Shown here one piece after another: positions 15,270 through 23,200 of a stretch of 32,015 nucleotides of DNA. The translations under genes and the position numbers were made by a program. Below the pieces are notes generated by a model. It did no database searches, had not been told where the DNA came from, and was given only the letters and a program-made list of their open reading frames with translations. Position 1 is the first letter of the stretch. Every line of letters begins with the position of its first letter. Where the stretch lies: assembly GCA_903860995.1 (NCBI GenBank), contig CAIOSS010000681.1:1-32015 (forward strand), given 5' to 3'. The stretch comes from an uncultured delta proteobacterium (GTDB taxonomy: Bacteria > Myxococcota_A > Polyangia > Polyangiales > Ga0077539).

Positions 15270-15584
15270 GTGCAGTTTCGGCCGCGAGGCCACAGCATGG
15301 TCGGCGAGATCTCGAGCGGCGACCTCTGCACGGTGGCGGTGCTCGCGGCGGGCGACATCGTCCTGTGCCGCGTGCACGGCAACCAGTACCTGCACCTGGT
15401 GAAGGCGATCCAGGGCGAGCGCTTCCAGATAGGCAACAACCGCGGCGGCATCAACGGCTGGATCACCCGTCGACAGATCTTCGGTCGCCTGCTCGCGGTC
15501 GAGCCGGGACGCGCGCGCGCCGGCTCGCCATCGCGCCTCGCGGCACACCGCGAGGCCTCGGGCGCTTCGCCAAGGCGCGGTTGA
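15270..15584 (+). CDS. S24/S26 (LexA/signal-peptidase-like) domain protein
   Basis: 104 residues from GTG 15270. RGHSMVGEISSGDL is the catalytic Ser box (Ser9) of the S24/S26 fold. AAGDIVLCRVHGNQYLHLVK supplies the conserved strand and a Lys in the expected region, followed by FQIGNNRGGINGW. Small stand-alone proteins of this kind are common and often of unknown role. There is no DNA-binding domain as in LexA and no membrane helix as in signal peptidase I. From about residue 80 the Arg/Ala/Ser-rich tail looks non-native, so the C-terminus may have been changed by the junction with the mobile-element remnant downstream. Confidence 0.65.
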   Translation: MQFRPRGHSMVGEISSGDLCTVAVLAAGDIVLCRVHGNQYLHLVKAIQGERFQIGNNRGGINGWITRRQIFGRLLAVEPGRARAGSPSRLAAHREASGASPRRG

Positions 15585-15697
15585 ACGAAGCCGCGGAGCC
15601 TCCGGGCGGCCGGCAGTCGTCGATGTGGGAAGAGGGTTGGCCATCGATCCACGGCTGCACCCGCCGCGGGGCAGTCGATGGCGGCCCCCACGGGCCG

Positions 15698-16048
15698 CTA
15701 CCCGAGGCGCTTACCCTCCTCGGTATTCAGCAGGTCCAGCGGGCTGCGCAGCGTCGCGCGACGCGCCTCGGAGAGGTGCGTGTAGCGGGCCGTGCTCTGG
15801 AGCGACCGATGCCCCAACAGGATCTGCACGGTGCGCAGGTCGGTGCCGATCTCCAGCAGATGGGTCGCGAACGCGTGACGCGGGAGGTGGGGATAGACGC
15901 GGAGCTTGAGGCCCGCGCGCTCGACCGCCGCCCGCAGGGAGAGCTTCACCGCCGCGCGCGTCAGCGCATTGCCCCGGGCCGGAACATAGAGACTGGCGAA
16001 CAGCAACTTCCCCTTCGGACGACTCTCTCGCCAGTAGGTGCGGAGCGA
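15698..16048 (-). pseudogene. C-terminal half of an IS91-associated tyrosine recombinase
   Basis: The frame is open from 16048 (after a TAG at 16049-16051) and reads SLRTYWRESRPKGKLLFASL, then LTRAAVKLSLRAAVERAGL. The catalytic region is YPHLPRHAFATHLLEIG (H-x-x-R-H) followed by LGHRSLQSTARYTHLSE (His and the Tyr nucleophile). The end SPLDLLNTEEGKRLG matches integrases that travel beside IS91-type transposases. The N-terminal half, including the first catalytic Arg, is missing. A cluster of inverted repeats lies directly upstream of the break. Together with the IS91 fragment at 10.97 kb, it marks past IS91-like activity here. Confidence 0.68.
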
Positions 16049-16084
16049 CTACCTTGTCTGCGATTTTCGCCCTGCTACTCGTCA

Positions 16085-16138
16085 TCGGGAGTTCCCGACC
16101 CATCGTGGGAGGAGTTCGCTTGCACCGGGCGATGGGTC
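16085..16138. repeat. Inverted-repeat cluster at the integrase break
   Basis: TCGGGA-GT-TCCCGA (16085-16098) is a perfect inverted repeat. It partly overlaps the left arm of a second perfect inverted repeat, GACCCATCG (16097-16105) with CGATGGGTC (16130-16138), which has a 24-base loop. The cluster lies between the truncated integrase and the FHA regulator. It could be an end of the former mobile element, or a regulatory site or terminator; the sequence alone does not decide. Confidence 0.6.
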
Positions 16139-16210
16139 ACCGTAGGCACAGAGGGTGTTGTGCTGCCCTGAGGGGTCACATCCCTTCGTTTTATCGGAGG
16201 CTAAGGCGCG

Positions 16211-17173
16211 TTGAACTTCTGGCTCGAGCAGAGCGGCCATCGCATTTTCGTCAGCCCTGTGGGCGTGCTCGTCGGCCGCGATGCGTGTTGCGACGTGGTG
16301 CTGTTGGCGCCGCAGATCAGCCGACGGCACGCGCTCCTTCGTGCGACCGACGACGGCCTCGAGATGTTGACCTTCGGACGACACCCGACGCGACTCAACG
16401 GTGACCCCTGCGCTCCCTCGGTCTGGGTGCAGTTCGGCGACGAGATCGACTTCTGCGGACAGGTGTTCAGGGTGGTGCCTGGCGCCGCTCCGAGAGGTTC
16501 AGAGCCCGATCTTTCCTGGGGCATCGAGCGCTGCGCGGGGGTGCTGTTTCCCCTTTCCGAGCAGACTGTTCGCGTCGGCGGATCGGCGAGCGACGACCTC
16601 GTCATCGTCGGCTGGGAGCCCTCGGTGTTTCTCATCCATCGGGTGGCCAACGGCGTCGTGCTCGAGGCCATGAGGGATGGCATCGTCCGCGGGGTACCAC
16701 TGCCCGCCGGGGAGTGCGTGACGCTCGCTTCCGGCGATCGCATCGCATACATGGGGCAATCCCTCAAGGTCATCGCGCTTCCACGCGATCCGACCACGAT
16801 CACCGAAACGATGCTCGGCGCTGACCTCGCCACGGGCGTCGAGCTGTTGTTTCTCCCCATCGGCGGGCGGCTCACCGTGCGCTACGGGTCGCGCGTGTGT
16901 GCGGTGTACCTGCCCGAGCGCCGCTGTGACCTCATCGCGTCGCTCCTGCGTCCGGGGACTAACCTCGCGTGCGGCGATCCGATCCCCGTGGCAGTGCTCG
17001 TCGAGCGCATCTGGCCGGGCGGCAACCAGACCCGCATTGACCTCAACACACTGATCTTTCGTACCCGAAAAGACCTCTTGAGGAGCGAGATCGACGGAGC
17101 CACGCTCATCGAGCGAACGGGCGGTGGCGTGCGCCTTCGACTCGCCGCGGGCGCTCCCGTGGACATCGTGTAG
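16211..17173 (+). CDS. FHA-domain transcription regulator with OmpR/PhoB-type winged helix
   Basis: 320 residues from TTG 16211, chosen because GGAGG lies 10 bp upstream and the FHA fold begins at once. Residues 1-90 are a canonical FHA phosphothreonine-binding domain: VGRDACCDVVL (Gly22-Arg23), ISRRHALL (Ser38, His40) and RLNG (Asn63-Gly64). Residues about 105-190 look like a second, degenerate FHA sandwich (VRVGGSASDDLVIV, with the key Arg lost). Residues 215-312 resemble a winged helix of the OmpR/PhoB class: RRCDLIASLLRPG, VLVERIWPGGNQTRIDLNTL, IFRTRKDLL, LIERTGGGVRLRL. There is no receiver domain. It probably reads threonine phosphorylation by a Ser/Thr kinase and binds direct repeats; such a repeat follows 30 bp after its stop. 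Mycobacterial EmbR combines similar domains in another order. Confidence 0.83.
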   Translation: MNFWLEQSGHRIFVSPVGVLVGRDACCDVVLLAPQISRRHALLRATDDGLEMLTFGRHPTRLNGDPCAPSVWVQFGDEIDFCGQVFRVVPGAAPRGSEPDLSWGIERCAGVLFPLSEQTVRVGGSASDDLVIVGWEPSVFLIHRVANGVVLEAMRDGIVRGVPLPAGECVTLASGDRIAYMGQSLKVIALPRDPTTITETMLGADLATGVELLFLPIGGRLTVRYGSRVCAVYLPERRCDLIASLLRPGTNLACGDPIPVAVLVERIWPGGNQTRIDLNTLIFRTRKDLLRSEIDGATLIERTGGGVRLRLAAGAPVDIV

Positions 17174-17202
17174 AAGCCGTCGGAAGTGCCGGTGCAGCCC
17201 GC

Positions 17203-17221
17203 GGTGATATCGCGGTGACAT
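17203..17221 (+). promoter_or_regulatory. 11-bp-spaced direct-repeat element, site 1
   Basis: GGTGATATCGCGGTGACAT: two GGTGA half-sites exactly 11 bp apart (17203 and 17214). It lies 91 bp upstream of the lipoprotein ATG at 17313 and just after the FHA regulator gene. Near-identical elements precede the genes starting at 24883 and 29076 in the same relative orientation. An 11-bp period is typical of OmpR/PhoB-type winged-helix binding, so the FHA regulator is the likely ligand. Confidence 0.65.
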
Positions 17222-17312
17222 AGACCGCGACGAAGTCGCCCGGCTATGTCTTCGATGCCGCCCCGCAGCCGCAGGGGCGCATTCGTCTCCCTCTGCACCC
17301 GAGAACATCACC

Positions 17313-17837
17313 ATGAAGCGCACCGCCCTCCTCCTTGGCACCCTCCTCCTCGGAGCGTGCTCATCCGACAACTCCACGCCCACGACCGCCGACGCGGCAT
17401 CCGCGAACACCGACGCGCCTCCCGGTCGTTGCACCGCGCGGCTGGTTCGACTGCGCACGGGCCCCGACTCGGCGTGCGGCGGCCAGAGCGCCCACTACTG
17501 GCCCATCGGCCTCGCCGCCACCGACTGCCATGGCTGGCGCGCCCTCGACACCGGCGGCCGCTCGCACGACAACTCCGCCAACACGATCCGCTGCAACGCC
17601 GACGGGTCGTTCTCGTTCATGCAGTTTGCGGGCAACCTCAACTGCACGGGCACCGGCACCGTGAAAACCTATCGGCTCAACATGTGCGCGCAGGACACCC
17701 CTCCGTCGCTCTACACCGTGGCCGACGACCTCACCTGCTGCAGCGCCCCCGACAGCGCCGCGTGCACCACGGGCAACCCCTCGGTGAGCGTGGCCGGGGC
17801 GACGATCTACCTCAACGGCACTACCTGCGCGAACTGA
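17313..17837 (+). CDS. Small cysteine-rich lipoprotein
   Basis: 174 residues from ATG 17313. MKRTALLLGTLLLGAC is a textbook lipoprotein signal (Cys16). A short Ala/Asp/Thr linker precedes a domain of about 130 residues with eleven or so Cys (DSACGG, ATDCHGW, IRCNADGSFSFMQF, NLNCTGTGTVKTYRLNMC, DDLTCC). The stretch VKTYRLNMCAQDTPPSLYTV is clearly related to VKAYTLTDCTEDTPPGTWGR in the lipoprotein at 19685-20125, so the two are paralogues. The fold and role are unknown. It is the first gene downstream of the FHA regulator and has a direct-repeat element upstream. It converges with the FG-GAP gene, with only 13 bp between stops. Confidence 0.75.
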   Translation: MKRTALLLGTLLLGACSSDNSTPTTADAASANTDAPPGRCTARLVRLRTGPDSACGGQSAHYWPIGLAATDCHGWRALDTGGRSHDNSANTIRCNADGSFSFMQFAGNLNCTGTGTVKTYRLNMCAQDTPPSLYTVADDLTCCSAPDSAACTTGNPSVSVAGATIYLNGTTCAN

Positions 17838-17850
17838 CCACGGGCGTTGT

Positions 17851-19551
17851 TTAGCGAGCGAGCGCGGCCCCGAAGCCAGGGGTCGCGTCGTCGAAGGTGA
17901 CATCGGGCGCAGGGCCCGGACCTCGGCCCAGGCGACCGAAATACACATGCACTCTCCCCGGTTGGGGCGATCGTGGAGAGGTCACCGCGAGGTCGGGAAG
18001 GCCGTCGCCGTTGACGTCTCCCGGCCCCGCGACCGCCGCGCCGAAGGCCACCTCGCCCATCGGCGGCAACGCCACGCCCACAGGCATCTCGAAGCGCGGC
18101 AACTCCGTCTCCGGGAGCGTCGTCGGCGATGACCCCGGCGGGCTCGCGCGACCGAAGAACACCGCGCCGCAGTGGCCCGCGATGAGGCTCGCGACGTCGT
18201 CGAGGCCGTCACCGTTGATGTCACCCAGGGGCGTGGTGGCGGCCTCGAGGCTCATGAGCGCCCCCGCCGGGAGCACGCACGGCAAGGGGTTCGGCTGCGC
18301 GCTCGCCCACCCGCCGACCCCGCGCGTCGCAGGCCCTCGCAGCACGAGCGAACTGCCCGCGGCGAGCCCCCCGAGCAGCAGGTCGGCGACGCCGTCGCCG
18401 TCGATGTCTCCCGCGGGATAGAGCCTGCGCCCGGCGCTCGCGAGCCCGACGCGCGTGGACTTGATCGCCCCGAAGACACCGCTCGGAGATCCTGCAAAGA
18501 CCATCACGAAGCCGCGGCCGGCGTTGGTCGGGTCGCCGGGATCGGTGTAACCCGGTAGTCCTACCGCGAGGTCGGTGTACCCGTCGCCGTCGCGGTCGCC
18601 CGCGCTCGCGAGCGCCATCGTGGGCTCGCGGCTCGACCCCGCCCCCAGCAGCGCGCCCGTCGGCCGCGCGGGCGTCCCCGTCGCAGCGCCGTGAAAGATC
18701 AAAACCCGCGTGTGCGTCGCGGTTTGCGACGACACGGCGATGTCGCCGTAGCCATCGCCGTCGAGGTCGCCCACGCCCGCCGCCGCGGCGCCGAGCACCT
18801 CGTCGGGCTGCGTGGCGGTGAGCGTCACGTGGCGGGTGTAGCGCCCGCTCGCATCGGCAAAGAGCACGTACACCCGCGACGGCAGGTCGGTGACCATCAC
18901 CTCCTGTCGCCCGTCGTCGTCGGTGTCGCCTGCGACGGCGACCGCCTCGGCGAAGCGAGGCCCCGCCCCGTCGGGCGCGAAGGTCACCGCCCGGGTGCCC
19001 GTCCGTGGATCTACGATCACAAAGGCACCGCGCGCCGCGCCGACCGTCGCCGCGGGGAGCGGCGCGCCGACGAGAAGCTCCGTCTGCCCGTCGCCGTCGA
19101 GGTCAGGCAGCGCACGATCGCCCGCGGTGATCGAGCCTGGCGCACGGGCGCTGGGCACTTCGAACCACCGCGGCGTCGTCGCCATCGCGCCGCGCGCGAG
19201 CGACCACCAGTAGCGCCCCGGAGCCATGGGCGTAGGAGCGGTCCACGCGCAGAAGCGCACGCCGCGCACGAAGGGGCCGGTCTCCTCGCGCGCCGCGTCG
19301 CCCGCGGGACAATCCCGCGTGCGGCAGATGCGCAGCGTCGCCGTGCAGCCCTGGTCGTCGATCCACGTGAGCTTCGGTCGCGCCGCGCTGAGCAGGGTGG
19401 CGGTCGGCGGTTGCACTGCCGCGAGGGGCCGCAAAGCAGGTCGCGGCGGTGCGTCGATGGAGGCGTCCGCGGAGGCGGGGCGAAGGGTCCAGCTGTCAGG
19501 TACGCAGCCCAGCACGACCGTCAACAGCACCGGACTCAAGACGACCTTCAC
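17851..19551 (-). CDS. FG-GAP seven-bladed propeller lipoprotein
   Basis: 566 residues from ATG 19551. MKVVLSPVLLTVVLGC is the lipoprotein signal (Cys16). Residues about 50-145 form a sandwich-like domain (PKLTWIDDQGCTATLRICRT, ending PGRYWWSLARG and PRWFEV) that also occurs twice in the giant neighbour. From about 155 on there are seven calcium-type loops: DLDGDGQTE, DTDDDGRQE, DLDGDGYGD, DRDGDGYTD, DIDGDGVAD, DINGDGLDD and DVNGDGLPD, each followed by a hydrophobic strand. Seven such motifs equal one complete integrin-alpha-like propeller. It is predicted to be an outer-surface adhesion or binding protein. Its shared domain suggests common origin and possibly partnership with the 20231-24883 product. 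Confidence 0.85.
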   Translation of the reverse strand: MKVVLSPVLLTVVLGCVPDSWTLRPASADASIDAPPRPALRPLAAVQPPTATLLSAARPKLTWIDDQGCTATLRICRTRDCPAGDAAREETGPFVRGVRFCAWTAPTPMAPGRYWWSLARGAMATTPRWFEVPSARAPGSITAGDRALPDLDGDGQTELLVGAPLPAATVGAARGAFVIVDPRTGTRAVTFAPDGAGPRFAEAVAVAGDTDDDGRQEVMVTDLPSRVYVLFADASGRYTRHVTLTATQPDEVLGAAAAGVGDLDGDGYGDIAVSSQTATHTRVLIFHGAATGTPARPTGALLGAGSSREPTMALASAGDRDGDGYTDLAVGLPGYTDPGDPTNAGRGFVMVFAGSPSGVFGAIKSTRVGLASAGRRLYPAGDIDGDGVADLLLGGLAAGSSLVLRGPATRGVGGWASAQPNPLPCVLPAGALMSLEAATTPLGDINGDGLDDVASLIAGHCGAVFFGRASPPGSSPTTLPETELPRFEMPVGVALPPMGEVAFGAAVAGPGDVNGDGLPDLAVTSPRSPQPGRVHVYFGRLGRGPGPAPDVTFDDATPGFGAALAR

Positions 19552-19684
19552 TGCGCGGCACCTTCTCAGGTCGGTGCGAGAACTTCCACTGGCAACACCA
19601 CCCGGTGCGAGCGGTCACTCTCCCGCCGGGGCTGCTGGGCATCGGATCACCGCCCAGGGCGCCCTTCCGCGCAGGTCCGCGGGG

Positions 19685-20125
19685 CTACATGCACCCGCTG
19701 AAGTCCGTGATGCGGCCCCAGGTGCCCGGCGGCGTGTCCTCCGTACAGTCGGTGAGGGTGTACGCCTTGACGACACCGGCGGGGTTCGTGCCGCCGCTGC
19801 ACGTCAGCGAGGTCCACTGGGTGTACGTGAACGTGCTCGCGCCGCAGGTGAAGCGGCTGCTCGAGTTTTCGTGGCCTGCTCCAGTGGTGCTCGAATGGCA
19901 ACAGGTGCTCCCGTAGTGAACCGGGAGCCGCTGCGAGGCGACCATGGTCCCCGTGCAGGAAGCGTTGCGCCAGCGACCGATGGTGACCCAGCGCTCGAGC
20001 GCGGCGTCGCAGGTCCCCGCGGTGCCGCTGTCAGCTCCGCCGGTGACGCTGTCTGTAGAACATCCCGCCAGCTGCGAGGCCGATAGAAAAAGGCATACAG
20101 AGATCGCGCGGGAGTGGGTATTCAT
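19685..20125 (-). CDS. Small cysteine-rich lipoprotein, paralogue of the 17313 gene
   Basis: 146 residues from ATG 20125. The signal ends at SASQLAGC (Cys22). The mature part has ten or so Cys in the same style as the 17313 product. They share the segment VKAYTLTDCTEDTPPGTWG / VKTYRLNMCAQDTPPSLYT and an aromatic strand before it (TFTYTQWTSLTC against SFSFMQFAGNLNC). The gene is sandwiched between the two propeller genes on the same strand, so it may share a transcript with the downstream FG-GAP gene (gap 133 bp). A 13-bp palindrome lies about 50 bp upstream. Function unknown; probably surface-exposed. Confidence 0.72.
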   Translation of the reverse strand: MNTHSRAISVCLFLSASQLAGCSTDSVTGGADSGTAGTCDAALERWVTIGRWRNASCTGTMVASQRLPVHYGSTCCHSSTTGAGHENSSSRFTCGASTFTYTQWTSLTCSGGTNPAGVVKAYTLTDCTEDTPPGTWGRITDFSGCM

Positions 20126-20172
20126 GACTTCTTCCTGGTGCCAACGGCACCCGTCGAAAGATGCTGACTGTA

Positions 20173-20188
20173 ATGTATCCGATACACC
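20173..20188 (-). promoter_or_regulatory. Palindrome resembling the direct-repeat element (weak)
   Basis: On the minus strand this reads GGTGTATCGGATACAT, with the perfect palindrome TGTATC-C-GATACA (20174-20186) inside it, 48 bp upstream of the lipoprotein start at 20125. The outer letters match the 19-bp element elsewhere (GGTG-ATCG--ACAT), but three bases are missing and the second GGTGA is absent. It may be a diverged site or an unrelated operator. Confidence 0.3.
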
Positions 20189-20230
20189 TTGAATGGCCTG
20201 TACCGAGAACCTCCTGGCACTCGCCCGCCG

Positions 20231-23200
20231 CTACCGGACCACGGCAGCGCCGAACTCGTCACTCACGGCGCTGCCGCTGCCGAGCGTGGCCGACACCGAC
20301 GACGTGGGAAAGCCCGTCGGGCTCGACATGTACAGGTACGCGCGCGACCGACCCGGGGCTCCCACCAGGATGTCTGCATAGTTGTCTCCATTGACATCGC
20401 CTACGCCTCCTACGCTGGCGCCATAGTCGACGTCCTGCTCGCTGACCTCATGGGTCCACCATGCAGTCTCAGAGATGCCACTCGGCATTCCGCGGTAGAT
20501 GTTCACCCGTCCCCCTGTCCGGATCCACTCAGGCGCCGAGAAAGTCCGCGTGTCCTTGGTTCCCACCACAATGTCAGCATAACCGTCTGCGTCGAGATCC
20601 CCGGCTCCTGCCACAAATGACCCATGCTCATACAGAGACGTCCCTCCCTGGTCTATCATACTCTGAGGATAGGACAATAGGCCGGAAGTCCCACCTAGAT
20701 ATAAACTAAAATAGGGAATGTTGTAGCCAATAGTAGCATAAGCGCTCATCAGGACATCTGCGTAGCCATCGCCGTTGACGTCGCCGGCTCCGGCCACCGA
20801 ATAGCCGAAAAAATCAGATGCACCGCAGTATCTGTTGGGGGAGAACTGCAGGCCTGTCATGCTTCCAAGATAGAGGACAACTCTTCCGGAATTGCCGCGC
20901 CCGGTACCACAATCATCTAGATATGTGCCGATCAAGATATCGTCGAAGCCGTCTCCGTTGACGTCTCCCGCCCCGGCCACCGAGAGTCCGAAACCGAGGT
21001 AATCCTGGCTCAGGCGGTACCCGGCGGTATTCGGAAGCCCCGTCGCGCTCCCCACGTAGATGTTGGCGACCTGAGCCGCAGAACGGCCAACAATGATGTC
21101 CGCGTAGCCGTCACCGTTGACGTCGCCCGCGCTTGCGACGCTGTCGCCCGTGGTGATCGTCGTGGCAGGGCTCGCTGGCAGGGTTCCGCTTCTTCCGAGA
21201 TAGATGAGTGTTTGGCTAGTGGCCAGTACCGCAAGGTCGCCATAGCCGTCGCCGTTGACATCGCCCGCGCTGGCCACCGAAGAGCCAAAGCGAGAGAGCC
21301 CCGTAGGTGGGTGGAGGGTGACCGAGGGAGTTGTCGAGATGCCTGACGCGCTGCCAAGGTACACCGTGACGCGCCCCCCTCCCGCGTAGCCAGGCGCGCC
21401 CACCGCCACGTCGGAGTAGCCGTCGCCGTTGACGTCGAGCGTGGTCCCGCCGCTGGTGTTCACGGGTGCGCTGCGGTGACCCACCCGAAACCACCACGCG
21501 GGCGAGTAGCCGGTGCTGAAGCGACCCGTGTTGGTGCGCCCGCGCAGACGCCACCAGTGGATCCCTGGTGTGAGGGTGAGTCCCACGGTGACCGTGCCGC
21601 CCTCGGCGTCCTGGCTCCATTCCACGTTGCCGCAGGTTCGCGTGGAGCAGACCTGAACGCGCGCAAGGTCAATGCCGCGAGGCATCGCCCACCGCAGAAG
21701 CGGTGTTTGCGAGCTTACCGTCGCCATCGCGAGCGGCCTGATCGCCCGCGGCGTGGGGATCTGCGAGCAGCCGTTGGCAGGATTGCCATCCAGGTAGTCG
21801 TATCCCGAAGAGCAGGTCGTACTGGCATTGACGCAAGTCCCTGCCGTGCAGACCTGATCGGCGAGGCAGGTGTTGCCGCAGGTCCCGCAGTTGTATGGGT
21901 CTAGAGAGAGGTTACGGCACGTCCCTGCGCAACCCGTGGTGCCCGCCGCCGAGCACGACACTGCACATGCTCCCCCCTGGCACACCCGGCCCGCGGGGCA
22001 CACCACGCCGCACCCGCCGCAGTGGTTCACGTCGTTCACCAGGTCGCGACACACCCCCGTGCAGGTCGCCATGCCGCTCCCGGTACAGGCCGCGCACGCG
22101 CCGTTCGTGCAACTCTGATCCGTCGGGCACACCCGACCGCACGCGCCGCAGTTGGAGCGATCCGTGAGGAGGTTCACCTCGCAGCCGTTGGTGCCCGTCG
22201 CGTCACAGTTGGCGTAGCCCGCGGAGCAGGTTCCGCCGGAGCAAACGCCGATCCGGCAAGCGGCTGTGGCGTGCGCGGAGGCAGGGCACACATTTCCGCA
22301 GGCACCGCAGTGTTGAGTGTGGGTTTCGAGCCGCACTTCGCAGCCGTTGGCCGCGTCGCCGTCGCAGTCGGCGTAGCCTGTACGGCAGATCGCAAAGGAG
22401 CGCAGGACCTCTGCGTTGGGGGGGGTTGCAGCCCCGCGGTACACCGTCGCGCGCCGTGCAGTGCCCGCCGAAGTGCTCTGGTCGAAGAGCACGAAGTCGG
22501 TGTACCCGTCGCCGTTGACGTCGCCGAGCGCATCCCCGCTGCGAAACTCTGCAGTTGTGGCCTGGAAAGAGAAAAGGTAAGTGCCGGACGGTCGTCCTGG
22601 CGCGATGGAGACAATGTTGCTCCGGACCCCGCCGAGGTCGGCAAAGCCGTCACGGTTTACGTCCCCCGCGGAGAAGCCCTGAGGTCCGTTGTAGAAGTCG
22701 TGTGGGGAACTCCCGGGAATTCCGGTCGCAGACCCGTACCAGGTTCGCGTTTCGCCGCGGTCGGAGGGGGCAACGTCGCAGTAGCCGTCTCCGTTGAAGT
22801 CCGCCATGGCCACCGTTTGGCCAAAGAAGTCTTCTGTGGTGGAGAAGCTGAGCGTGCGATGGACCGTCGCACTGATCCCGGCGGAGCCGCCGAGATAGAT
22901 CCTGACCATCCCATAGGCATGATTGCGCGGGACGCCGACGCTGAGGTCTGCGTAGCCGTCGCCGTTGACATCGCCCGCGGCCAGTCCGGCGCCGAAGTTG
23001 TCGTCATTGGTATCAGAGGAGGTCCCGTTCAGGGTGCGCGCAGGGCTGGTCGAGAGGCCCGTGGCCGAGCCGTGATAGATCCGAACCGTTCCGCTCAAGG
23101 TCGTGCCGCGACCCGACACGGCCACGTCGGCGTAGCCGTCGCGGTTGGCGTCGCCGATGCCCTGCACCTGCTGGCCGTAGTGCATGGTGGTGTCCGAGAG

